From NCBI RefSeq assembly GCF_030149515.1, contig NZ_JASBRI010000029.1, positions 62,001 to 126,000 on the forward strand: a stretch of DNA of 64,000 nucleotides. Direction: 5' to 3'. The DNA is from Maricaulis sp. (GTDB lineage Bacteria > Pseudomonadota > Alphaproteobacteria > Caulobacterales > Maricaulaceae). This document shows positions 44,208 through 52,966 of this stretch, one piece after another (the first letter of the stretch is position 1; every line of letters starts with the position of its first letter). The notes below the pieces were generated by a model. That model saw only the letters and a list, made by a program, of their open reading frames with translations. It searched no databases and was not told the DNA's origin. The translations under genes and the position numbers were made by a program.

Positions 44208-44903
44208 TCAATCCTTCGCCCCGCCGGGACGCCCCGGTCCCAGCCGGCCCCGCGCAATATGCAGGGCCAGATAGACCCCGACGAGTGCCAATGCGAGACC
44301 GAACCAGGTCAGCGCATAACCGAAATGGCGGGCGGGCGGTGTCTGTGCAAGACTCGCCGGCAGACCCGTATCGGCCCTCGCCCAGACCGGATGGACCCGG
44401 TCCGGATCGACGCCCAGGGCCCGGGCCATCGCCACAGCATCGAAACGATACCATTGATTGGTATCCGTATCATTGCGCCCGGCGAACCGGCCTGCAGCGG
44501 GAAACGGCTCGATCCGCCATTGCCGCGGCGTTGCCCGCCCCCCGCCGGCAAGGGATTCGAAGGCGGTTTCGACAAACACGTAACCCGGTTCGCCACTGGG
44601 ATCGCAAGCCGGCACCGGCATCAGTCCGACCCGCACCCATCCGGCCTGGTCACGCAGGGCGTACAGGCGCAGTGTCTCGCCGGCCAGCGGCGCGGGACCG
44701 CTCACACTCGGACCAAAGGCGCCGTCGAAATCCGTGCAGATTGCGGTGCGGAAATCGGCCAGCTGGCCCCTCGCCTCGAAGGCGGCGATCCGTTCGGCCT
44801 TCCAGGTCATGCGCTGCACCTGCCAGAAACCCAGGATCACAAGCAGGGCCAGCGCCGGCAGGGAGAAAAGCGTCAGAAGCGGGAAAGGTCGGAAACGGAG
44901 CAT
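44208..44903 (-). CDS. surf1: SURF1-family cytochrome oxidase assembly protein
   Basis: 231 residues with one membrane helix near each end (about 12-28 and 200-218) and a periplasmic middle domain, the SURF1/Shy1 layout. Family features: GFWQVQRMTWKAERIAAFE, VFVETAFESL and HFGYALTWFGLALAL. Helps insert heme a into subunit I. Last gene of the cox gene run. Confidence 0.92.
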   Translation of the reverse strand: MLRFRPFPLLTLFSLPALALLVILGFWQVQRMTWKAERIAAFEARGQLADFRTAICTDFDGAFGPSVSGPAPLAGETLRLYALRDQAGWVRVGLMPVPACDPSGEPGYVFVETAFESLAGGGRATPRQWRIEPFPAAGRFAGRNDTDTNQWYRFDAVAMARALGVDPDRVHPVWARADTGLPASLAQTPPARHFGYALTWFGLALALVGVYLALHIARGRLGPGRPGGAKD

Positions 44904-44931
44904 GGCCTTCGCGTGACGGCGCTGCCGCCTC

Positions 44932-45291
44932 CTATTCGTCGAGCCGGGCTTCCTGGGCGTCGTGGCTGTATTGCAGGGCGAACAGCATGCCCTTGATCGG
45001 CCGCAGGAGCGCGATCGACACGAGCGGCACGAACGGGATCTGGATGATCAGGTGGACCCACCAGGGCGGCCGGAACGCCACTTCGACAAGCAGGTAGAGC
45101 ACGACCGCCAGAAAGCCGGCGATGAACATGACGAAGACGGACGCACCGTCCCCCACATCGGCCTGCCCGAAATCTGCTCCGCACACATCACAGCGCGGCG
45201 CAATCTTCAGGAGACCGTCAAACATGGCGCCCTCCCCGCATTTCGGACAGCGCCCCGAGACGCCGGCCTGGATGGGGGAGGGTCTGACCAT
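44932..45291 (-). CDS. DUF983 membrane protein with zinc-ribbon cysteines
   Basis: 119 residues. Two CxxC pairs (GRCPKCGEGAMF and PRCDVCGADF) near the N-terminus look like a zinc ribbon, followed by two membrane helices (about 50-72 and 78-97). DUF983 genes are commonly found between coxC and surf1 in alphaproteobacteria, suggesting a role in oxidase biogenesis. Lies 12 bp downstream of coxC. Confidence 0.9.
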   Translation of the reverse strand: MVRPSPIQAGVSGRCPKCGEGAMFDGLLKIAPRCDVCGADFGQADVGDGASVFVMFIAGFLAVVLYLLVEVAFRPPWWVHLIIQIPFVPLVSIALLRPIKGMLFALQYSHDAQEARLDE

Positions 45292-45303
45292 GAATGCGTG
45301 TCC

Positions 45304-46155
45304 CTAGCCGAATGTCACGTAGACGAAGGCGAACAGGAAGAGCCAGACCACGTCGACGAAGTGCCAGTACCAGGCGGCCGCCTCGAGACCGAAATGCTTT
45401 TCCGGCGTGAACTGGCCGGCAAGCAGGCGCAGCAGACAGACTGCCAGGAAGATCGTCCCGATCACCACGTGCGCACCGTGGAAACCGGTCGCCATGAAGA
45501 AGGCCGAGCCGTAGAGATTGCCGCCATCGGCCATCGAGAAGGCGAAATGAGCCTCGGAATATTCGTAGACCTGCAGCGCTGTGAAGCAGACGCCCAGTAC
45601 CACGGTGAAGATCAGGCCCAGCGTCGCACCACGGCGGTCGCCATGCTGCAGGGCGTGGTGAGCCCAGGTGACCGTAGTACCCGACAGCAGCAGGATCAGC
45701 GTGTTCATCAGCGGAATGTGCCAGGGATCGAACGTCTCCACACCGGCCGGCGGGAAGGTCGCCAGGGCCGGGTCGAGCCGGACCTCCGGGAACAGGGCGT
45801 ATTCGAAGAAGACCCAGAACCAGGCGACAAAGAACATCACCTCGGAGGCGATGAACATGATCATGCCATAGCGTAGATGAAGGTCGACCACTGGCGTGTG
45901 GTCGCCGCGGCGCGATTCCTTGATCACATCGCCCCACCAGCCGAACATGGTGTAGAGAATGACGGCAAAGCCGATCAGCAGACCGCCCCAGGACCCGTCG
46001 CCATAGGCCCAGGCCAGCGGATGGTCCGCGCCGACCAGGCCCTTCATGTTGCCGACCGCGCCTACGGCCAGCAGAAAGGCGCCCACCGACCCCACAAACG
46101 GCCACGGACTCGGGTCAACCAGGTGGTAGTCGTGCTTAACGGCATGCCCAGCCAT
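45304..46155 (-). CDS. coxC: Cytochrome c oxidase subunit III
   Basis: 283 residues with seven membrane helices. Family blocks: [47 protein letters not shown] and [19 protein letters not shown] short perfect hairpin (GCCCTG-ATA-CAGGGC, 46190-46204) sits in the 68-bp gap before it and may mark a processing point after ctaG. Core subunit of the aa3-type oxidase. Confidence 0.97.
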   Translation of the reverse strand: MAGHAVKHDYHLVDPSPWPFVGSVGAFLLAVGAVGNMKGLVGADHPLAWAYGDGSWGGLLIGFAVILYTMFGWWGDVIKESRRGDHTPVVDLHLRYGMIMFIASEVMFFVAWFWVFFEYALFPEVRLDPALATFPPAGVETFDPWHIPLMNTLILLLSGTTVTWAHHALQHGDRRGATLGLIFTVVLGVCFTALQVYEYSEAHFAFSMADGGNLYGSAFFMATGFHGAHVVIGTIFLAVCLLRLLAGQFTPEKHFGLEAAAWYWHFVDVVWLFLFAFVYVTFG

Positions 46156-46223
46156 CGCGAATCTCCTGCGATATCAATCAGCCCTTTGCGCCCTGATACA
46201 GGGCGGGCCCAAAAGGTTCAATG

Positions 46224-46787
46224 CTAAGGCGCGGCATCGGACGAGGCCGCATCCCCCTCGGATTCGAAAAACGTATAGGACAGGGTGAGCGTCGTGACAT
46301 CGTCCATGCGCCGTTCCTCGTCGATCAGCGGATCGACAAAGAAAAGGACCGGCATTTCCACGCTCTCGCCCGGATCCAGTGTCTGTTCGGTAAAGCAGAA
46401 ACATTCCAGCTTCGAGAAATAGGAGGCGGCCTTGAACGGCGCCACATTATAGGTCGCCACGCCCGTCACCGGACGGTTCGACGTATTTGTCGCCGTGAAA
46501 TAGGCCAGCGCCGTCTCGCCGACACGCACCGTCATCGAACGCTGAACCGGGCGGAATTCCCAGCCCAGATCGCGGCTCGTATTGGCGTCGAACAGCACGG
46601 TCATCTCGCGGTCGAGAATGGCGCCGGCTTCGCCCATGGCGACAGTGGTTGTCCCGCCATAGCCCGTGACCTTGCAGAACAGGTTGTACAACGGCACAGC
46701 CGCATAGGCCGCCCCGACCATGGTGACCGCCGTCAGTCCGGCGAACAGGGCAACGCGGGCATTCCTGGCTTGCGGCAAACGGATCAT
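46224..46787 (-). CDS. ctaG: Cytochrome c oxidase copper chaperone CtaG/Cox11
   Basis: 187 residues. One membrane helix (VALFAGLTAVTMVGAAYAAVP), then the Cox11 domain with copper-binding cysteines in YNLFCKVTGYGG and in LECFCFTEQTL (CFCF), then FVDPLID. Inserts CuB into subunit I. Its ATG overlaps the coxF stop (ATGA). A longer in-frame open stretch upstream is non-coding. Confidence 0.96.
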   Translation of the reverse strand: MIRLPQARNARVALFAGLTAVTMVGAAYAAVPLYNLFCKVTGYGGTTTVAMGEAGAILDREMTVLFDANTSRDLGWEFRPVQRSMTVRVGETALAYFTATNTSNRPVTGVATYNVAPFKAASYFSKLECFCFTEQTLDPGESVEMPVLFFVDPLIDEERRMDDVTTLTLSYTFFESEGDAASSDAAP

Positions 46788-47032
46788 CCCGCAGCTCCAT
46801 CGGCGATATTCTGGCTCAGGCGCACGACCGTGATCAGAAACACGGCCACCATGAAGCCCACAAGCCCCAGCGCGATGTAGATATTGCGCTTCCTGCGCGC
46901 CTTTTCCTGTTCCGGCGTCAGCGTGACATGCTCGCCCGTCGGACGGCCTTCGCGGTGATGGAAGCCGAAATTGTCCGCGCGTTCCTTCGCTTCGCGTTCG
47001 GCTTCGGTAAGGGTCTCGTTCTCGGTGCTCAT
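46784..47032 (-). CDS. coxF: Small CoxF-like membrane protein
   Basis: 82 residues. An acidic N-terminus, the motif FGFHHREGRPTGEHVTLTPEQEKARRKRN, and a single C-terminal membrane helix (IYIALGLVGFMVAVFLITVV). Position between ctaB and ctaG plus this topology identifies the alphaproteobacterial CoxF small protein, presumed to help oxidase assembly. Overlaps both neighbours by 4 nt (ATGA each side). Confidence 0.85.
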   Translation of the reverse strand: MSTENETLTEAEREAKERADNFGFHHREGRPTGEHVTLTPEQEKARRKRNIYIALGLVGFMVAVFLITVVRLSQNIADGAAG

Positions 47033-48021
47033 CCCGCCACTCCAGGCACGCTGACATAGGCACCAAAACCGTGTTCGGCGATCAATGCGGCAAAAAGCGC
47101 GGCCAGATAGCCGATGGAATAGGCGAAGAGATCGCGCGCCGCCTTGTCGCCTGCGCGCACGGCATAAAGCGCACCCTCCTCTGCCGACCCCGCTTCGCCC
47201 GCACGCGAATTGAACACCCGCCAGGCTAGGAGCAGAAACAGGGCGCCGCCACCCAGCGAGGTCGCCGCATAGGCCAGTCCGCCCAGGCCGGTCAGCACCG
47301 GCGCCCCGGCGAAGACGACCAGCACGAGCGAATAGGCGAGGATCTGCAGGCGGGTCGATTTCGGACCCTTTGCGACCGGCATCATGGGGACGCCCGCAGC
47401 GGCATAGTCGCCGGACTTGTAGAGCGCGAGCGCCCAGGAATGCGGCGGCGTCCACAGGAAGATGATCATGAAGAGGATTACCGCATCGAGCGAGATCGAG
47501 CCGGTCGCGGCGACCCACCCGATCATCGGCGGGAAGGCCCCCGCTGCGCCGCCGATGACGATGTTCTGCGGTGTGCGGCGCTTGAGGATCATCGTGTAGA
47601 TGACGGCGTAGAAGAAAATGGAGAAGGCCAGAAGCCCCGCGGCCAGATAATTGCTCGCCAGAGCCATCATCAGCACCGAGAGCACGGCGGCGACAGTACC
47701 GAACCCGTAGGCGTTCGATACCGATACCGCACCGCGCGGCACGGGCCGCTTGCGTGTGCGCTTCATCGTCGCGTCGATATCGGCATCATAGGCCATGTTC
47801 AGCGCGCCGGCAGCGCCCGCCCCGACCGCCACGCACAGGATCGACATGAAGGCGAGAAAGGGATCGGCATCCACCGGAGCCGCGACCAGACCCGCGAACG
47901 CGGTGAAGACGACCAGCGTCATCACCCGCGGTTTCATCAAGTCGAAAAAGTCGCGGGGCGAGGCTGTCGAAACAGCCCCGCCCTCGGCGCGATTGACGCT
48001 GGTGTCTGTCAGCGTGTCCAA
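47029..48021 (-). CDS. ctaB: Protoheme IX farnesyltransferase (heme O synthase)
   Basis: 330 residues with about eight to nine membrane helices. UbiA-family: first Asp-rich motif NMAYDADIDATMKRTRKRP and second region KSGDYAAAGVPMMP. Farnesylates heme b to heme o. No ATG or GTG gives a suitable start; the TTG at 48021 has AGGTGG just upstream, is 8 bp after the coxA stop, and opens the family-length protein. An in-frame ATG further upstream lies inside coxA. Stop overlaps the coxF ATG. Confidence 0.92.
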   Translation of the reverse strand: MDTLTDTSVNRAEGGAVSTASPRDFFDLMKPRVMTLVVFTAFAGLVAAPVDADPFLAFMSILCVAVGAGAAGALNMAYDADIDATMKRTRKRPVPRGAVSVSNAYGFGTVAAVLSVLMMALASNYLAAGLLAFSIFFYAVIYTMILKRRTPQNIVIGGAAGAFPPMIGWVAATGSISLDAVILFMIIFLWTPPHSWALALYKSGDYAAAGVPMMPVAKGPKSTRLQILAYSLVLVVFAGAPVLTGLGGLAYAATSLGGGALFLLLAWRVFNSRAGEAGSAEEGALYAVRAGDKAARDLFAYSIGYLAALFAALIAEHGFGAYVSVPGVAG

Positions 48022-48029
48022 ATTGCCAC

Positions 48030-49664
48030 CTATTTGATCTTCGGCAGCTCGTTGAACTGGTGGAAGGGCGGCGGAGAGGACAGTGTCCACTCCAGCGTCG
48101 TGGCGCCCTCACCCCACGGGTTCGCGTCGGCCTTGCGGCGCCGGATCATGGCGTCGATCAGGACGAGGAAGAACAGCACCATCCCGACCAGCATGATGAA
48201 GTAGCCATAGGTCGAGATCTCGTTCCAGAAGGCGAACCCGTCCGGATAGTCGACATAGCGGCGCGGCATGCCCTGCAGGCCCAGAAAGTGCTGCGGGAAG
48301 AAGATCACATTGGCGCCCACGAAGAAGAACAGAAATTGCAGACGCGCCAGGATCGAGTTGTACTTCACGCCGAAGATCTTCTCGAACCAGTAGTACCAGC
48401 CCGCGAAGATCGCGAAGACCGCGCCCAGCGACAGCACGTAGTGGAAGTGAGCAACGACGTAATAGGTGTCGTGCAGCGACTGGTCGACGCCGGCATTCGC
48501 CAGCACCACGCCGGTCACACCGCCCACGGTGAACAGGAAGATGAAGCCGATCGCCCACATCATCGGCGTGCGGAATTCGATCGACCCGCCCCACATCGTC
48601 GCGATCCAGGAGAAGATCTTGATGCCGGTCGGCACGGCGATCACCATGGTCGCGGCGATGAAATAGGCCTTCAGATCGACCGGCATGCCGACCGTGTACA
48701 TGTGGTGCGCCCACACGATGAAGCCGATAAAGCCGATCGCCACCATGGCGTAGGCCATTCCCAGATATCCGAAGACCGGCTTTTTCGAGAAGGTCGACAC
48801 GATGTGCGAGATGATACCGAAGCCCGGCAGGATGAGGATGTAGACTTCCGGGTGGCCGAAGAACCAGAACAGGTGCTGGTACATCACCGGGTCGCCGCCG
48901 CCGGCCGGATCAAAGAAGGCGGTGCCGAAATTGCGGTCGGTCAGCAGCATGGTCAGGGCACCGGCCAGAACCGGCATTGACAGCAGCAGCAGGAATACCG
49001 TGACCAGCACAGACCAGACGAAGAGCGGCATCTTGTGCAGCGTCATGCCCGGAGCGCGCATGTTGAAGATGGTGGTGATGAAGTTGATAGCGCCCAGGAT
49101 CGAGCTGATACCCGCAATGTGCAGGGACAGGATCAGGAGGTCCATCGCCGGCCCGTTGTGGCCCGAGGTCGCCAGGGGCGGATAGAGCACCCAGCCGCCA
49201 CCGAAACCCATATCGCCGCCGGCTCCCGGCACGAACATCGACATGAGCGCCAGCACGAAAGAGGCGGGCAGCAGCCAGAAGGAGATGTTGTTCATGCGCG
49301 GGAAGGCCATGTCCGGCGCACCGATCATCAGCGGCACGAACCAGTTGCCAAACCCCCCGATCATCGCCGGCATGACCATGAAGAAGATCATGATCAGGCC
49401 GTGCATCGTCGTGGCGACGTTGTAGTTGTGCTCATTACCGAAGACCGAGCCCCAGAAGGTCTCGTCGCCGGTGAAGAATTGCAGGCCGGGCTCCATGAGC
49501 TCCAGACGCATCATGCCGGACAGGGCACCGCCGATAATCCCCGCGAAAATCGCGAAGACGAGGTACATCGTGCCGATGTCCTTGTGGTTGGTGGACAGCA
49601 CCCAGCGGCGCCAGTCCCACATGCTGGGAGTGTGATCGTCGTGCGTTGCGGCGTCAGCAGACAT
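48030..49664 (-). CDS. coxA: Cytochrome c oxidase subunit I
   Basis: 544 residues, twelve membrane helices. Heme a and a3/CuB ligands occur in [34 protein letters not shown] and [21 protein letters not shown]-channel (GNWFVP region) and K-channel residues look normal, so this is an A-type proton-pumping oxidase. The ATG at 49664 follows coxB closely (14 bp). Confidence 0.98.
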   Translation of the reverse strand: MSADAATHDDHTPSMWDWRRWVLSTNHKDIGTMYLVFAIFAGIIGGALSGMMRLELMEPGLQFFTGDETFWGSVFGNEHNYNVATTMHGLIMIFFMVMPAMIGGFGNWFVPLMIGAPDMAFPRMNNISFWLLPASFVLALMSMFVPGAGGDMGFGGGWVLYPPLATSGHNGPAMDLLILSLHIAGISSILGAINFITTIFNMRAPGMTLHKMPLFVWSVLVTVFLLLLSMPVLAGALTMLLTDRNFGTAFFDPAGGGDPVMYQHLFWFFGHPEVYILILPGFGIISHIVSTFSKKPVFGYLGMAYAMVAIGFIGFIVWAHHMYTVGMPVDLKAYFIAATMVIAVPTGIKIFSWIATMWGGSIEFRTPMMWAIGFIFLFTVGGVTGVVLANAGVDQSLHDTYYVVAHFHYVLSLGAVFAIFAGWYYWFEKIFGVKYNSILARLQFLFFFVGANVIFFPQHFLGLQGMPRRYVDYPDGFAFWNEISTYGYFIMLVGMVLFFLVLIDAMIRRRKADANPWGEGATTLEWTLSSPPPFHQFNELPKIK

Positions 49665-49678
49665 GGTTCAGCCCATCC

Positions 49679-50527
49679 CTAGTCGAGTTGCGCCAGGCGC
49701 GTATCCCGCGCGGCAGAGTATTCAGCGATGATGGCATTGGCCGCATCCGAGTACGGATCCTCGGCCTTGGCGGCGATCCAGGCGTCGAAAACATCCCGGG
49801 GAACCGCATGCACTTCGATCGGCATGAAGGCATGGCGAATGCCGCACAGTTCCGAGCACTGGCCATAATAAGTGCCCGCCTCGTCAACGCGGAACCAGGC
49901 TTCGTTGATGCGGCCGGGAATGGCATCCATCTTGGTGCCGAAAGCCGGCATCGCCCAGTTGTGTATGACATCCGCCGCCGTCACCTGCAGGCGGACCGTG
50001 GCCCCGACCGGCACGACCACAGGAAGATCCACCGAAAGATTGCGCAGCTGGCCTTCTTCGAGGTCTTCGTCGGCGATCATGTTGGACACGTATTCGTCCA
50101 CTTCGTGGTCGGGGTATTCATAGCCCCAATACCACTGATAACCCGTCGCCTTGATGGTGAAATCCGCTTCCGGAATTTCGTCCTGGAAATAGAGCAGCGG
50201 GAAAGAGAAGACGGAAATGACCACAAGGATCAGAACCGGCACCGCCGTCCACACCACTTCCAGAAGCGTGTTGTGGCTGTTCTTGGACGGGTTCGGATTG
50301 GCCTTGCGGTTATAACGGATCATAACCCACAGCAGGAGGCCCATCACGAACAGCGTGATAGGAATGATGATCCACAACAGGATGTTATGGAAGTCGTTGA
50401 CCCGCTCCATGATCGGCGTGACGGCGGGCTGGAAGCCCAGGGCTCCGTCGATCGGCTGGCCAGTGGCGGCGAGTGCGCCGGCGGCCGCGGTCGTCCAAAT
50501 GAGCGCAAGTGCGGTCAGGAATCGCAT
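49679..50527 (-). CDS. coxB: Cytochrome c oxidase subunit II
   Basis: 282 residues. Signal peptide (MRFLTALALIWTTAAAG), two membrane helices (about 48-70 and 88-110), then the periplasmic CuA domain with all ligands: the His in IHNWAMP and CSELCGIRHAFM (C-x3-C-x3-H-x2-M). The acidic/aromatic patch YQWYWGYEYPDHE receives electrons from cytochrome c. The ATG at 50527 is preferred; an in-frame ATG eight codons earlier would spoil the signal peptide. First gene of the cox operon, behind a strong promoter. Confidence 0.96.
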   Translation of the reverse strand: MRFLTALALIWTTAAAGALAATGQPIDGALGFQPAVTPIMERVNDFHNILLWIIIPITLFVMGLLLWVMIRYNRKANPNPSKNSHNTLLEVVWTAVPVLILVVISVFSFPLLYFQDEIPEADFTIKATGYQWYWGYEYPDHEVDEYVSNMIADEDLEEGQLRNLSVDLPVVVPVGATVRLQVTAADVIHNWAMPAFGTKMDAIPGRINEAWFRVDEAGTYYGQCSELCGIRHAFMPIEVHAVPRDVFDAWIAAKAEDPYSDAANAIIAEYSAARDTRLAQLD

Positions 50528-50582
50528 GGCTTCCCCATACAAGTCAGGCATTAAGGCGGGAATCCCCCGCCGATGGCGGCGG

Positions 50583-50611
50583 AATATAGAGCCCGTCCCC
50601 GGCCCTGTCAG
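50583..50611 (-). promoter_or_regulatory. cox operon promoter
   Basis: Minus strand CTGACA (50611-50606), 17 nt, TATATT (50588-50583): 5 of 6 matches in each hexamer at ideal spacing, the best promoter match I found in this window. Start predicted near 50576, about 50 nt upstream of the coxB ATG. A GANTC site (50560-50564) lies in the leader. Confidence 0.7.
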
Positions 50612-50775
50612 GCCATCAACGGCATTTTTTGCTCCGGCATTCGCACAATTCGGCAGTGGCAAACACAAGAGACTGATAACAAAAAGGTTTTCCCCGCCCC
50701 ACGGAAAGTTGAACGGTGAGTGGCGGCAATTGATGGTACGTTTAAAGCCTCTACAGTGACCTGAAGGAGCCTGTG

Positions 50776-51333
50776 ATGCGTCCAATCGTCTCACTCCTGT
50801 TCCTCGCGTCCGCAGCGACCGCTGCGCCGGCCAGCGCCCAAATGCTGGTCATCGGGGAACCGGCCGCCGTCGCCTGTTACGAAAACGCCCTTGCACGGCG
50901 ATCCGATCGTGAAGCCCTGGAAGACTGCAATGCGGCGCTCGAACTGCCCACGCAATTGCGCGTCAATCGCGCTGCCTCCTACGTCAATCGCGGTGTCATC
51001 CTGATGCACCGGGGCCGCAGCGAGGACGCCCTGGCCGACTACGACCGCGCCGAAGCTATCGGCCTGCCCGAGCCAACGGGGGTGGCCCTCAACCGTTCCA
51101 GCGCCTTTATCCGGCTGGGTCGAATGCAGGAGGCCCTGGCCCAGACCGATATCATCATCGAGGCTGACGACCGGCATCTGGCGGAAGCCTGGTTCAACCG
51201 CGGCGTCGCCCTCGAATCGCTGGGCGAAACCACGGCTGCATACAATGCCTATTCGCGTGCGCTGGACGAGCGCCCGGGCTGGCGGCTGGCCGAAATCGAA
51301 CTGGAGCGCTTTACGGTACGTTCCGGCAGCTGA
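50776..51333 (+). CDS. Periplasmic TPR-repeat protein
   Basis: 185 residues. Sec signal peptide (MRPIVSLLFLASAATAAPASA) and about three TPR units (for example RAASYVNRGVILMHRGRSEDALADYDRAEAIG, split by short linkers, then AWFNRGVALESLGETTAAYNAYSRALDE). Two cysteines (CYEN and EDCN) near the mature N-terminus may form a disulfide. Role unknown. The ATG at 50776 has AAGGAG 6 nt upstream; the adjacent GTG at 50773 would be too close. Confidence 0.85.
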   Translation: MRPIVSLLFLASAATAAPASAQMLVIGEPAAVACYENALARRSDREALEDCNAALELPTQLRVNRAASYVNRGVILMHRGRSEDALADYDRAEAIGLPEPTGVALNRSSAFIRLGRMQEALAQTDIIIEADDRHLAEAWFNRGVALESLGETTAAYNAYSRALDERPGWRLAEIELERFTVRSGS

Positions 51334-51429
51334 CCGCGGGCGCGACTGCGCTCCGGACGGGCCAGGCATGTTTCCTCCGGCGGCCCGCTCGACTATGTCA
51401 TAGGGTCGAGCCGTACCGGAGTGCCCGCC

Positions 51430-52845
51430 ATGTCAGACGAACCGATCAGCCAATTCGACTTCGACGCCGACGATGTCGCGCCGGTACTGGCCGGCACCAT
51501 GTCGGGCGCCGACGACGGCGAGCTTTTTCTCGAGACGGCCGTTTCGGAAGCGCTGGTGTTCGACGACGGCCGCCTGAAATCGGCCAGTTTCGATTCCAAT
51601 CGCGGCTTCGGCCTGCGCTGTGTCGCGGGCGAGGCTTTCGGCTATGCCCACTCCTCCGATCCCACACTCGACGCCGTAAAGCGGGCGGCCGAAACGGCCG
51701 GCGCCGTCAAGCGCGGCTATGCCGGGGTGATGGCGCCGGCGCCGTCCGGGACGAACCGCAAGCTCTACGATGCCGTGGACCCGGTTGCGCATCCCGGTTT
51801 CGATACCAAGGTGAAACTGCTCCAGGAAATCGACGCCTACTGCCGCACCCGGGATGCCAGCGTGGTGCAGGTCTCCGCTTCCATCGCGGGCGCCAGGCGC
51901 AATATTTCGATCATTCGGGCAGACGGCGACACCAAGACCGATATCCGTCCCCTCGTCCGGCTGAATGTCCAGGTGACGGTCGAGCGCGACGGCCGCCGCG
52001 AAACCGGCTCGGCGGGAGCGGGCGGACGTGCCGAATTCGACCGCTGGATCGCTCCGGATGCCTGGAAACCCCTGGCCGACGAGGCCCTGCGCATTGCCCG
52101 GGTCAATCTCGACGCTGTCGATGCTCCGGCCGGCGTGTTCGACGTGGTGCTGGGCCCCGGCTGGCCCGCCGTGCTGCTGCACGAGGCCGTCGGGCACGGG
52201 CTGGAGGGCGATTTCAACCGCAGGGGCACATCCGCCTTTGCCGGGCGCATGGGCCAGCAGGTCGCGGCCAAAGGGGTTACGGTCGTCGACGACGGCACCA
52301 TGCCCGAGCGCCGGGGGTCGCTGACGATCGACGATGAGGGCACACCGACCGAACGCACCGTGCTGATCGAGGACGGCATCCTGACCGGTTACATGCAGGA
52401 CCGGATGAATGCCCGCCTGATGGGCCAGGCGCCCACCGGAAACGGCCGCCGCGAAAGCTATGCACACGCCCCCATGCCGCGCATGACCAATACCTACATG
52501 CTGGCCGGGGCGCACAAGCGCGAGGAAATGATCGAAAGCCTCAAGGACGGCATTTATGCGGTCAATTTCGGCGGCGGACAGGTCGACATCACCTCGGGCA
52601 AGTTCGTCTTCCAGTGCACCGAGGCCTATCGCGTGAAGGACGGCAGGATCGTTTCGCCGGTAAAGGGGGCCACCCTGATCGGCGACGGCCCGACGGCGCT
52701 GACGCATATCGACATGATCGGCGACGACTTCGAAATGGATCCCGGCGTGGGCGTTTGCGGCAAGGGCGGCCAGGGCGTGCCCGTCGGGGTCGGCCAGCCC
52801 AGCCTGAAGATTTCGGGGCTGACCGTGGGCGGCGCGGGCAGCTGA
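51430..52845 (+). CDS. tldD: Metalloprotease TldD
   Basis: 471 residues. Zinc motif HEAVGHGLEGDFN, then the family blocks DEGTPTERTVLIEDGILTGYM, YAHAPMPRMTNTYM and ECT-like QCTEAYRVKDG, and the C-terminal GDGPTALTHIDMIGDDFEMDPG. TldD pairs with TldE (PmbA) to degrade unfolded peptides and mature ribosomal peptides; tldE is not here. The ATG at 51430 has GGAG 8 nt upstream, preferred over GTG 51421. tldD beside the cox operon is common in alphaproteobacteria. Confidence 0.95.
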   Translation: MSDEPISQFDFDADDVAPVLAGTMSGADDGELFLETAVSEALVFDDGRLKSASFDSNRGFGLRCVAGEAFGYAHSSDPTLDAVKRAAETAGAVKRGYAGVMAPAPSGTNRKLYDAVDPVAHPGFDTKVKLLQEIDAYCRTRDASVVQVSASIAGARRNISIIRADGDTKTDIRPLVRLNVQVTVERDGRRETGSAGAGGRAEFDRWIAPDAWKPLADEALRIARVNLDAVDAPAGVFDVVLGPGWPAVLLHEAVGHGLEGDFNRRGTSAFAGRMGQQVAAKGVTVVDDGTMPERRGSLTIDDEGTPTERTVLIEDGILTGYMQDRMNARLMGQAPTGNGRRESYAHAPMPRMTNTYMLAGAHKREEMIESLKDGIYAVNFGGGQVDITSGKFVFQCTEAYRVKDGRIVSPVKGATLIGDGPTALTHIDMIGDDFEMDPGVGVCGKGGQGVPVGVGQPSLKISGLTVGGAGS

Positions 52846-52966
52846 TCTGCCGGCCGGATAACAGTCCTGTGATGCACCTTACGGATCCTTACGTATGATC
52901 AAGCACTGATCTGTATTACCCCGGGCGCTGAGGGGACCTGGGCAGGCACAAGCGTTAAGGGAAAAC

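Noticed and set aside
52860-52966. Promoter for the TonB-dependent receptor
   Set aside because: A TATGAT -10 is present, but no acceptable -35 is found at 16-18 nt, so it is not annotated.
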